NCBI RefSeq assembly: GCF_003073045.1
Contig: NC_037593.1
Span: 16,978,725-17,042,724, forward strand
From: Pomacea canaliculata
Lineage: Eukaryota > Mollusca > Gastropoda > Architaenioglossa > Ampullariidae
Reading direction: 5' to 3'
Length of the DNA: 64,000 bases
The position numbers and the translations under genes were made by a program. Of this stretch, positions 53,219 through 64,000 are shown piece after piece. The notes beneath the pieces are model-generated. The model was not told the origin of the DNA and searched no databases. It saw only the letters and a program-made list of their open reading frames with translations. Each line of letters opens with the position of its first letter. Within the stretch, counting starts at the first letter, position 1.

Positions 53219-56200
53219 ATGCCTAAGTCTAAACGTGATAAGAAAGGTAAACGTAGGAAGCATTTTGATAACTTTGAGTAAATAATTTTTTTATTTATAA
53301 GATTGTATTTGCGTTTTGTTTTTTTTCAAGAGCCCATGCATAAAAGCGCTGATTCTAGTGTACAAGTTAAGGTCTAATCCAATTCGTTTACAATTGCAAT
53401 CTGAAGCAGCATCTACCAGTCACAGTACTAAACAATATGTTCTCTTTTTTCAAATCTCTTGCATAAAACCAGTTACTCTCAGTTTCCATCAGTAGCACAT
53501 ATATCATGAGTCAAATGTAAAATTGAACTGAAAATGCTAATTGAGTACTGAGTTAATTTCTCATTTAAATGTGTAATGACAATTCTTTATTAACGAGAGA
53601 TAAAATAAGCAAGAAGATGCTTTTTTCCATGAATAAAAATGCAATTTACACAGAGATGTCACATGGTTAGACACGCATGTTTAAAACTTCCTCCTTCCAC
53701 CCGACATGTGCAAAACGAGTACTGATAAAAATGTTGTCATAGCTCTCATTACTTTTTTCCAATGTGTATAATTTGATTGATGGGATGGAGTTATGTGGAA
53801 TACAAAAGCTTCAAAGCCACAAGAGAGACATGGCTTTTACATAATACATAGCCTTTCTATCCACACACACACACACAAAATGAACAAATTCTTCCTAATG
53901 TGTATCCTGCATGAGGACAAGTACAACTATGAGCACATACCTTTGAAAAGGCATCACACTAAAATAAGCTGGATAATTCCCATGTATTAAAAAAGAAAAT
54001 AAAGGTTAGAATGGTTGTTTAAAATTCTTGTAGACTGGCAAATGCTGATGTACTGTGAATTGTCTTCCTTTATATCTTATTAATCAGTGTAAAGGCCAGC
54101 AGTGTACAGTGCTCATTGATTGATATATCAGAAATGCAGTTGATTATTTGTAATACCATTTATCAGAAAGGTTCATGTATGCTGAAGATTCAATCTTAAC
54201 AGAGACCTTTTTTTTTTTTTTGGCAGTGTCCTTGACACAGACAAAAAAGAAAGGTCTTGCTCTGAAACAGAAACTGATTGAGGATGTAAGTTTTTCCAGA
54301 AGTTTTCTGTCTTAGATTAGAACTTTAAGACATGTTTTTTTAATATATTAGTATATTTGCTTCTTCACATATTTAAAAAAAATGAAAGAGGAGGGAGAAA
54401 AATGTTAAGAAAAGCTCTTGATATCATGTTATCTAGTATTTTTCTTGCAGTGTTAAATTCACTAATTTCTATGTTTTTTGTTTTCCATAACTGTAATAAA
54501 TTTTTTCACAGTTGTGGGTCATATGGTTTGGCAGACCTACAAACTAGCCAGGAATAATAAACTTGAAGTCAAATCACATAGCAAAAATATGAGATTGGGG
54601 TGTGTGCATATGTGCATGCACGATGTGTGAGTGGGGAGAGAGAAGTACATGGAGGATATAGGTTTCAGATTTAAAGCATTTTAAAATTGCTTCTTTTTCT
54701 AGATTCGAAATTGTGCTGGTAAATATGCAAGAATCTTCACTTTCTCTGTGAAGAATATGCGCAGTGTCTTTATGAAGGACATTCGAACTAATCCTGAATG
54801 GCGCGACAGTCGGTCAGTAGCATCTTTGAATCTTTTTTTTCCTGCGCCCATATCTTAGAAAGTAGTTGTAAGTTTTTTTTTAGAAAATAGCTTCCCTTTC
54901 ACTTTTAGGATTTTGAAGCCATAGCAGTAGAATATTTGGTTTTGCTGTCATCAAGGCTACAGGTAGTAGCAGAGTTTAAAACATGCTGATGATTTACACA
55001 TTGCAACTGCCTCAGTTTTTTGAACCAAATAAAAACATTCAGGGCTTCTGGTAAGGCTAAATTCTTTGGGGTCCCAGGGACCCCTTCTTCAGATTTTTAA
55101 GGGGTCCTTGTTCTTCGCCCAACTTTGAATGGGACCCCATCGACGAAAATTGAAGGGGTCCTCTGAACTTTTAATGCATACTGTACGCAATTTTTTTCAT
55201 AAGCAGAAGCCCTGTTATTAGAGGTTATTGTGAAAACATATCTTACATAGAACCATTCATTTGAACAATTATAAAGTAACAGCAATCTGAATCCTTAAGG
55301 TGCCCATAGATTTTCATAGTGGAAAATACAATTTTATTTCTGCAGATTCTTCTTTGGCAAAAATAAAGTAATGCAACTTGCCTTGGGTAAAACAGTTGAA
55401 GATGAGCAACTTCCCAATCTTCACTTACTGAGCATGCACATGCAAGGAGAAACTGGTCTTCTCTTTACAGATAAGAAACAAGATGATGTTTTGAAGTAAG
55501 TGGGAGTTTTTGTTTTTTAGTTCGTGCAGCAGTGTAACTCGTCCTGTCTGTGCATGCGTGTGCGCTTGTGCACATGACATAAGAAAGTGGGAAAGCTAAA
55601 AGGTAGCATAATGTGACAAAAATGAAATCTGAAGTTCCCTCAAAAAGACATAAAGAAGCTCAGTAAATGTATTGAAAAATGCATAGTGTTTTAGGTGTTT
55701 TACTTGTACAAATATGAACAGGTAGTTTTATGTTAAGTAACTGGTACATTGTCTTTGTATATCACAAATACTTTACCATGGCTAAGAACAGCCATAACAA
55801 AAATCCCATGCTGTCGACCATCTGTCCATCACATTAGCCATAAGGAAATCCATGCTTGGGTTGACAAACAGTGAATCATGTTTATCAAATATATAGTTTA
55901 GTATACTAGAACTAAATGGTACCCTGACAATGAATTTTCGCGAACAAAAGGGAACAGTTCTGTTACGTGGTTACTTTTGCTTTCAGGTTTTTTAAAACTC
56001 ACAAAGTTCAAGACTTTGCACGACCAGGCAACAAAGCTACTGAAACGGTGGTGATTAAGGAAGGTCCCCTGCCTTCCATAAGCTATGTTAGTGAAGATCA
56101 GCTGAGAAAACTTGGGCTGCCTATTGAACTGAAGCGAGGTTTGTATGATAAAATATAAATAGTATGAAGTAGCATTCTGCTTTAAGATGTTACATGTAAC

Positions 56201-58944
56201 ATAATCAATCAGAAACGACTTGAAAAAGAAGAGTAGAAGGCGAGGCAAAAGCACATCGGAACCACATGGGCCCAACGGACGAGTGTTGCCCAAAACCGGG
56301 TCTGCTGGCGAGGTGGTGTTGCGCCGTTATGATCCTCGAGGAGTAACAAGGACTTAAACTAATTAATCAGAAAATGTGCACGTCTTTGTAAGAATGCATC
56401 ACCTTTCTTAGCATTTGTGTTCTGATAATTCTAGTCACCTGCTAACCGTTTGATAATAGCGTGTTTGTTTGTTTGTATATCACTCTACCACAACATAGGC
56501 TTATGCTGTAAACACCAATCAAGTACACAAAAAGTATAAGAGCTAGATATTGCACGAAGGTAAAAAGTGAAAGAGATCATATGGAACAATATTAAGACTC
56601 AGGGCTTCTGCTAAGGCTAAATTCTTTGGGGTCCCAGGGACCCCTTCGTCAGATTTTTAAGGGGTCTCTGTTCTTCGCCCAAATTTGAATGGGAACCCAT
56701 TGACGAAAATTGAAGGGGTCCTCCGAACTTTTAATGCGTACTGTACGCAATTTTTTGCGTAAGCAGAAGCCCTCAGACTAGATTCACCACTCCGTATATT
56801 TCTTGGACAAGTGTATTTTGTTGGGAAATCATAATTTAGCAAAGGATTTTGGCTGTGGATAGATGCAGATTTTCAGCATTAAAGTGAGCATGACAGTCAT
56901 GTTATGGTGTAAAATTAATGTTCTGTGTATTGTTATATCATGTTGCTGCATTTCCTGATTTTGTGTATTAATCAAGATTATATTATATTTGTTTGTTAGA
57001 GCCTTCGATTTCTTTTTTAAGAATTTTTATTTACAGGTCACTGGCGTTAATCCTTCATCTTAACTCGGCCCCAAATGGCTGCTTTCATCCGCCACAAAAC
57101 ACATGAGAACTTATAAAAGCATTCATCTTAACTTGAAACCACAGTCAGGACTTTTTTCCCAGCACTACAAAAGAAAAATCAATTATCCCCTACCCCACCA
57201 ATCTTGAGCATGGACACCATGCTGATAATGAATTGCATTAAGGTATTATAAAAACCAGGTGCTTGAACAGCAGAATTGGGTACAGTCCCTTTAAACACGG
57301 GAAAGTAAGGAATTAAGCTGTGTGCTGTTGATGAGCTGGGGGATAGAGATATTTAACTTTTCTTCATGTTGGTTAAAATTAGGCTGATCCTTTCTAAAGA
57401 TTTCAGGGAATTCTGAGAACTTACCTTTTCAGCAGTTTTTTCAATGCAATTAAATAATATCTTTAGCTTCTCATTATAAGTTACAGAAGCTACAATCATT
57501 TCTTCTGTGGGGAGGTGCAGAATTTGAATATCTTCTTCTCAATCATTTAAAAATCATGTGACTAAATTTGATTGGATAATGGTGGTAACCATGCTACCCT
57601 ACTAATACTATCACATCATCTACCCTCAAGTTATAGTTTTGTTTAAAAAATATAATTACCTGACACAATAGCTTTTACACATATTTTTAGGCGTACTTAA
57701 ATATTAATGTGTTGCATTGCTGCCCACAACATGTGACAATGGAAGTTTAAATGTCGTGTTTCAGAGTGTAGATGTGTGACTGAAGATAGTTCTTTGATTT
57801 TGAATTATTTCTGTTTGTACTTCATCCATTAAGTAACATTATCAGTAAGTTTTTATTATTTTCTGAGCTGATTTTTGTTTTTGAGTATGACTAACTCAAG
57901 TCTGGTTTGATATTGTGCAGGTGTTATCCATCTTTTGCATGATTATCCAGTCTGCAAAAAAGGTGAAATTCTTAATCCACAGCAAACCCGCCTTGTGGTA
58001 GGTATCTTTTATGTCATTAAAACTGTTGTTTCTCACCAGTCTCTCTCCTCCATTTGGCTCCTCTTTCTTCGATCCCAACAGCTAAATAAATTGTTCCTTT
58101 CTTTACAGTTGTCAGTATATTGTGGGCATCAAGACTCTACAGCTAGGTTCTTAAAGTTTGTAGCAAAATGTATGCACATTGTAAAATGTGTATTGATAAA
58201 TGCATTAAAATGTCGCCAGTTCTTTCCACTGTTCATTGTCAAATATTAACACTGGCTGGGTCGGGGAGGGCAGTGTCATACTCCATAAAGATAATTCAGT
58301 CAAGCATAATTGTATTTTCTTTCCCCTCCCCTTTCAAGTAGAGTCTTTCTGTATAGCAAAGCTCAGTATAAGAAGAAAAGATTTTAAATGTTACTGGTGT
58401 TTGAAGCAGGGATATTTTGGAGGCTTCCTACTTCACTTTATGTTTCCCTCCCTCTCTTTTCCATTTTTTATTTATTTATTTTTTTTTGCAGAAACTTTTA
58501 GGGAAAAAGATGGCCAACTTTCATGTTATTCTGAGCGGTGTGTGGACAAAAGATAATGGTTGGCAAGAACTGACAAGAACTGTTAACAAGTCAAATGCTC
58601 AAAAGAAACACAAGCCTGGAAAAGGTATGAAGTAATATGTAACTCTGCAACATTTTTTTGGTTTGTTTTATTTTGTCCATGTTTTTATTTTGAATTTAAC
58701 GTGACAGTCTTTTTCACATGTTATTCTTGGTTGCCATGAAGTAAAAAACTTGTGATTTTGAATTTTGGCATAGCATTATGTCTGCTGATGCACTCGATTT
58801 TTTTCTCTCTCTTTAGCAAAGGCCAAAAAGAGTTCAAAATTGAAAGAAGAGAGCATGGAACTTGATGCTGAAGCCAGTGATCAAGAGGAGGGTGTTGAGG
58901 AGGATGGTGTGGATGAACAGGAGGAAAATGATGAAAGCTCGTGA
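53219..58944 (+). CDS. MRTO4, ribosome assembly factor (P0-like), complete
   Basis: MRTO4 is a uL10/P0 paralogue. It occupies the P-stalk site on 25S/28S rRNA in nucleolar pre-60S particles and is later exchanged for P0. Eight GT-AG exons join in frame to 278 residues: 53219-53246, 54227-54285, 54703-54812, 55346-55495, 55987-56138, 57921-57997, 58492-58624 and 58817-58944. The diagnostic N-terminus MPKSKRDKK is followed by SLTQTKKKGLALKQKLIED. Then come the L10-type domain (FTFSVKNMRS, FFFGKNKVMQLALGK, GETGLLFTDKK), the insertion domain (DFARPGNKATETV, LRKLGLPIELKRG, DYPVCKKGEILNPQQ) and FHVILSGVWT. The acidic tail ends in DESS. It is longer than the human protein (239 residues) mainly in the basic/acidic C-terminal tail. 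It shares an upstream region with the 14-3-3 gene, and two MITEs lie in its introns. Confidence 0.97.
55040..55214. mobile_element. Short MITE, copy 1, in MRTO4 intron 3
   Basis: This 175-bp sequence begins cagggcttctg and ends cagaagccctg, a perfect 11-bp inverted repeat. Inside are near-palindromic words such as ggggtcccagggacccc (55068-55084) and repeated ggggtcc blocks. It is about 90 percent similar by eye to the copy at 56600-56774. No clear 8-bp target duplication was found, so the superfamily is open; hAT is a guess from the cag...ctg ends. Confidence 0.85.
56600..56774. mobile_element. Short MITE, copy 2, in MRTO4 intron 5
   Basis: Same orientation and almost same length as copy 1. 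It starts cagggcttctgctaa, and its end region gcgtaagcagaagccct keeps a longer inverted repeat than copy 1. The flanks agact (left) and agact (right, after one extra base) may be a short target duplication. Differences from copy 1 are mostly single-base substitutions. Confidence 0.85.
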
Positions 58945-61900
58945 TTCATCTTGAACGCTGAATGTATGTTAGTGAATTTGTGTGAAGAGAGAGGATACTG
59001 CATCTGGCATGCTTGTTATGATTAAAAAAAGTGTCTGAATTGAAATTTATGTTAGTTATGATTGTTCGCTTGTGTGTTTTCAAGAAGGGTTAGAAATCGG
59101 GTTCTTCATAAATCATGATGGAAACTCTTCTTTCAACAAATAAAAATTTTTCTTTTGCTATGTTTACCCATAGTGGCATTGGCTGTCCCCATTTTTCCCT
59201 CCCCTTCTGACATGCACACTTTCTTTATCAAGGCAGTGAGAATCTGGGCTCATGTCTTGTCGAACTAGTGGTTGTGGCTTCTCATGACAGCTAGACACCT
59301 ACAATATAATGCAGCTTTATTGATCCCCAGGGGCAATATTGATTGCTGTCTTTGTCACCTTTTTCTCTTGCACTCTTTCTCCCTTTAATTTGTGTGTGTG
59401 TAAAGACATGCTCATCCAGTTGTTAAAGCAACAAAGGTGGAGGTAGACAACCAAAAGACTGGATTCATGACACCATTTATTTTCAGAGTAGAGAATAATT
59501 ATGACTTCAGGTAATTGGAAAAACGGGAACTAAACAGATGTATATTATTTTACAAACACAAAAGTTAAAAGCAAATACATTATGAATAAGTTAAAATACA
59601 GCAAAAAGACATGCATCTTGGGCACAAGTTGCCAACATCTGGACCAGCTTAACTTCAGTTAGATCGCAAGAGTCTGTGGAGGTGAAAACGGATCCAAAGT
59701 GAAATGATGTTTGTAAAATTTGAAGATCAAATACTGTTCAGGAAGCTCTTAGATAACTTGAAACAATACAATGTTTTAGTCTGGTGACTAAAGTGTTAAG
59801 CATGCTTTGGTAATTGCTTGAAAGGTGGTGGTGTTGCAACTTAATGTTGATTGACCATGTGCAGCAGTCTTTAACATTAGCCTACCCCTTTCCTACAGAA
59901 ACAAGGCAATAAGAGTTGTTAGTACTGTGAGCAGACGATAGTGGAAAGGTCCATGTAATCACCGGTTTCATTCCAGACGCGAGCTTATCGCATAATTTAA
60001 ATAGTTTGTGGATTTTTGTTCTTAGGTGGAAAAAGTGTTTCCGGTATTATCCAAGCGTTCATGAGATTGACAAGTTTTTGAAATTAAAGTAGAATAATAG
60101 TGTTCTTGTGTAGGTAAGAAAAGTACCTCCATATGAGATTTTTTTCTGGATACAAATTACCATTCATAAAATAGTATGATTGCTTTGAATGAATCAGCGG
60201 CAGTTATTTGTGGAACAAAATTCTCATTGGTGTTGAATATACCAAAATTGCAGATAAGTACATAAAATTCACTTAAATCTTTATTCAATTTTCGTTTGCT
60301 CTTTTGACATACAAGTAGAGAAATGCATATACAATACACGTAATGTTGTTTAAATGAAGGCATAAAGAATTAAAAGAATACGGGTAGAACATTCGCTCCA
60401 CTGTGCCTAACGAGACCTGGGTGAGCACTGCATGCATGGCTGCATGCTTATTTTTAGGTTGTTGCTGATCTTCAGGGCTGAACAAAATATTCGGGTATCA
60501 AAGAGCGATACGCTTCATGTTTCTGCACGCATCTGAGACATACAGGTACACACAGGTATGCAGATATCAGTTTCAATCTTGTAAAGCAAGTTTCTACACA
60601 GACCTCCAGCTTTCCGACCGCCTTACGAAGCAATAACCGAACTAAAAGATGTATATGGGTTACACAGTTTCTTTGGCAACATGAAATGGACAAAAACACG
60701 AAGATCAGACACTTTCATGTGAGTATCTCTCATGGGGAAGGGAGAACAGGAGGGCAAGAGCGGGGTAGGGAGGGAACGAGGAGACAGCCCCGTCCACAAG
60801 TCGACGCGCTCGGATAAAGAGGTACATCGAAAGAGTTCAAATGCGATGATTTTGTTAGGGTTTGAAATCGATGCAGGGTTTTTAGTAATGTGAGCTGGCT
60901 TTCAGATATCACCAACCTATTTGAGCAAATTGTATAGAGAGAGCACTTCTGCTGCTTGAGGGAGATTTTTAGAGTCGGGGCCTTTAACTCTAGTCATACC
61001 AATAGCACCCACACGTGTCGGAGTATAGTTTTAAAACTTTACAAAATAGATCTTTCTAAGTATGTTGAGGTAGATTATGGCAACACAATAGTACAGCGCA
61101 GCTTTTCGTAAAAGGAATGTGTCTGGAAACATTCCGCTTGCATTGTTCTTTTCCATAAAAATGACTAGACATCCACATAACAAATACTTGCCGAGAGCAT
61201 TGACCTCGTAGTCAAAACTCCCATTCAGAAAGGTACAATGTAAACAGACGATAACTAAGTGCAATGGAAATTGTTCTCAACACTTACCGATAGCGATAAC
61301 ATTTTATCTTTTCCTGTCCAAATTTTGGAGCAAAAAAAAAAAAAAAGCCGCTTGGAGGCGAGAGAATTTGCCTCAAAAACCGTCCCAAGTGCTTCTTGCT
61401 TGCATTAAAAAAAAAACCGCTGTCGAATTTACTGGTTTTTACTTTTTAAAATTCCATTCATAAAAATAATAATAATTTAAATTAAACCAACTGTAAAAGC
61501 GAAAAAGTGGAATCAGACTAGACAGAGAATGAGACAAAATAGTGGTGTAAATTAATTATAAATTAAAAACTGACATGAACATTTATTTTCATTCGTTATA
61601 TATTCTTTACACACGTGTACAATCCTGCCCCACAAGCACACAGATTGATGATCATAAAAACATACGAATTAAAAAAAAAAAAAAAAAAGCTACTACAGTA
61701 CCAGCAAGTTGCCCTTAGGTAAAGGGCAAAGTCTAAGCTGTCGTATTTTGGAATAAAAATTGGTGAACCCAGTTTTACTGCATCCATGTGTTATTGCAGG
61801 AGGAACACAGGATTCAAAAACTGAAACCTATGCAATGACTAGAGACTTGAGCACTTCCATCTTCGACACACAAGCTCATGTTTCAATATCAGCTTCATGA

Positions 61901-63384
61901 TATTTCATGAAACTATATAGTTTTCATTACATTTTTTTTTTAAGAAAACAAGCAGTGCCTTGTAGAATGTATGCAACACAATGTAAAATGAGCACAAACA
62001 TTATCGAATGTAAAACTTTAAAGTGTACTTGAAAATGCTTCATGTTTTACAATTTTGTCAGGTGATGTAGACGATAATGACGATGAGGCCCTTAATTTGT
62101 GTAGACTGACGATAAAAGTAATTTCACCCAACGACAAGGCGCTCAGCTTGCAAACAGAAAACAACTGACAAAAAGAGAAAAAAAAAGAAAGAAAAAAAAA
62201 TCATCTTTTTGGCACAGTCGTAATCCAAATAATTTGTACACCGTCACTTTCAAAGGTAAAATAATACTTCGTTAGCAGCTTTACATGTCAGTCGGCTTGA
62301 CATTGCCGCATTCCACAAATTTGTAAACAATACAAGAACATCAATTTGCATCTACATGGAAGCTGACTCACACACGTTTGAGATCTTTGAATACCACAAT
62401 CTACCTGGTTGATGTTGGAGAAATATTACTGAACACAGACATCAACACCCATGTTATTTTATACTGAACGGGGTAGTGGAATAATTAAAAGAATATCAAC
62501 GTTTATCTAAAGTGTACAAAGCGATAATTCATTGGAATTCAATGAAGTCAGGAATGAGATCAACAAAGGGAGACAGACGAGGACGTGGTTCTGCTGAAAT
62601 AATTCAGTTAGCATTATCTGTCGTGAGTTCATGATAAGAGTTCAGTGCAATTATTTCGATGATACAACGATATGCTTGAATATTATAAGCATGAGATGAT
62701 AGTTATCCAATAATGTCTACACAGGTCCGTCAAATGTTAAAAATGTCCAGCAACATTAGGGGAGAGAACCCCGAGAGTTGTTTACGAGTGACGGCCCTTT
62801 ATCAGTAGCCTTCTCGCTGTGTTTGTAGATGGGTTTCCTGTGGACAATAAATCGTGAGCTATTGAAGTGAACATTTAGCGCTTTACTTTTCAGATTCTTG
62901 GTCTCGGGGAGTTTCAGATGTGTTTATCTAAAGTTCAGTTCCACCGAGATTAGATTTGGACATGACCTTTTGACCCGCTTCGCGCACAGCAAAAATTGTT
63001 TCTCGGAGTCTTATGGATCACCCGTAGTCATCGCTCCACATCGTTGCATTAACAATACATTTCCAGACTAGTTTGAAGTCCAGTTTTTGTTATTGCTTTT
63101 TTTTTTCTTTTTTGTCTTTATATTTTCGACTAGATTTTTGCATTTTGCGGCAAAACACAGATTGTCAGTTTAAAGCATCGTTTTACCCAGCCACCTCATT
63201 GATAAGGCTTTTGAAGTTCTCGTCATTTTCAAAGTTATCTCCTGCTTCGTACCGCCTGTCACACACGACATCCTTAACGTAAGTACGTATGTGTGTGTGT
63301 TTAGATCGAGAATGGTGGGGGCATGGGTGAATGAAAGAAAAAGTGTGAAACAGAGCCAGGGGTGAGTACTGATCTCCTATAACA
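58945..63384. other. Intergenic: MRTO4 3' UTR and probable hunchback 3' UTR
   Basis: An AATAAA signal at 59139-59144 fits an MRTO4 3' UTR of about 200 bp. A ttattgatccccaggggca word at about 59318 resembles a common retroelement tail. The rest has no recognisable exon. The right part should be the 3' UTR of the minus-strand zinc-finger gene; a minus-strand AATAAA complement (tttatt) at 61582-61587 is one candidate end. Short A and T runs occur at 61331-61346, 61671-61688 and 62180-62200. Confidence 0.45.
59139..59144 (+). terminator. Polyadenylation signal of MRTO4
   Basis: AATAAA lies 195 bp after the MRTO4 stop codon, followed by a T-rich stretch. This is the nearest canonical signal on the plus strand. 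Confidence 0.6.
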
Positions 63385-64000
63385 TCAGTTGTGTGCCGTG
63401 CGTGCAATGTGCAGGAAGAACTCAAACTTGTCTTTGCAGACCTCCCCACACATGTTGCACTTAAACGGGTCCTGGTAGCCATGGAAACCCATGTGCACGG
63501 CGTGCATGACGCTCTCTCTGAAGGAGATGTCACAGAAGCTGCATTCGTACGACTTCTCCGCAGGGACCGCGTGCAGAGCTTTGTGCCTGGGTTCGCTTGT
63601 GCAGGATGGACCCTGCTGAACTGTCTGCGCGTGCGTGGACAGCCTCTGCGGGACTGCAGACAGTAGAGGAGGACGACTCCCAACGCCGTTACCACTCATC
63701 CTGCCAGAGGACGTGGGGTTGTCGTTCAGCCCACAAGGAGATTCGGTGGAAGGAGGAGAGATCGGGGTGATGGTTCGTCGGCCTTGACCTCTACTGGCAG
63801 GCCGTTGGCTGGGTCATGAAGGATCTTCCATGCTACTTCCGCTCCTCTCCTCATGGCGGGTGTCACAAGCTTGCGACGGTGGTGGTAGATCTCGTTGAGA
63901 AGGATAGTGTTCCCTCTTTCCGGTTCCTCTCGATACACAGAGGTGCTAGCTGTCGGACTGGTCGGTGTCGAACCGGAAGCGTCCGGCCTGGACATGACTG
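63385..64000 (-). CDS. Probable Hunchback C-terminal exon, partial, with apparent frameshift
   Basis: This is the C-terminal part of a C2H2 zinc-finger transcription factor; the gene continues beyond position 64000. The last 55 residues hold the two terminal fingers. The first is CSFCDISFRESVMHAVHMGFH (C-x2-C-x12-H-x3-H). The second is CNMCGEVCKDKFEFFLHIARTAH (H-x5-H). These are the protein-interaction fingers of the Hunchback/Ikaros type. FKCNMCGE...ARTAHN at the very end is more like Hunchback than Ikaros, and Hunchback acts in patterning. TGA is at 63387-63385. Upstream coding-like sequence (NEIYHHRRKLVTPAMRRG, 63900-63845) lies in a different frame. One extra base in the C run at 63767-63764 would join both frames smoothly (DEPSP then ISPPSTESPCG). 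A small unrecognised intron is an alternative. Confidence 0.82.

Noticed and set aside
63183..63695. 170-codon minus-strand frame as an alternative product
   Set aside because: It is an Arg/Ser/Thr-rich shadow of the zinc-finger frame, and the finger frame has clear C2H2 motifs.

Overview
The window is nuclear DNA of an animal. Genes are interrupted by GT-AG introns, intergenic stretches are long, and there are many microsatellites, tRNA-derived SINE-like fragments, decayed LINEs and hAT-type DNA transposons. The protein sequences (a 14-3-3 of zeta/beta type, a metazoan MRTO4, a Hunchback/Ikaros-type zinc-finger C-terminus and an AQP1/AQP4-type aquaporin) fit a lophotrochozoan. A mollusc, probably a gastropod, is my best guess, but this is an inference from style and not proven.

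Positions 1-33 kb are gene-poor. The only firmly recognised coding exon is the first coding exon of an aquaporin on the minus strand (15013-15434), which carries NPV instead of NPA in its first pore motif. The rest is simple repeats, an imperfect minisatellite-like array (20845-21112), SINE-like fragments, an inactivated LINE endonuclease fragment (10850-11530) and a promoter-like patch with a perfect NRF-1-type palindrome (19358-19369).

Positions 32.4-37.4 kb hold a stack of three generations of hAT-type elements that can be resolved by their target-site duplications (TSDs). An old element of about 1 kb (TSD gattacgt/gattactt) was hit near its right end by a 3971-bp hAT element (33421-37391, TSD cctacccc). 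That element in turn contains two tandem MITEs (34731-35482) separated and flanked by three copies of gtctagag. The middle element keeps an open reading frame for the C-terminal hAT dimerisation domain.

Positions 37-64 kb are gene-bearing. On the plus strand is an uncharacterised gene for a cysteine-rich protein with a C-terminal ubiquitin-like fold (39071-43861). It converges on a complete five-coding-exon 14-3-3 gene on the minus strand (48098-52661). The 14-3-3 gene is divergent, about 560 bp apart, from a complete eight-exon MRTO4 gene (53219-58944), whose introns hold two copies of one short MITE. The right edge (63385-64000, minus) is the C-terminal coding part of a probable hunchback gene that runs off the window and shows an apparent one-base frameshift in a C run.

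The genes look functionally unrelated: membrane channel, phosphopeptide adaptor, ribosome assembly factor, developmental transcription factor and an unknown. The one structural pairing that suggests shared control is the head-to-head 14-3-3/MRTO4 arrangement.
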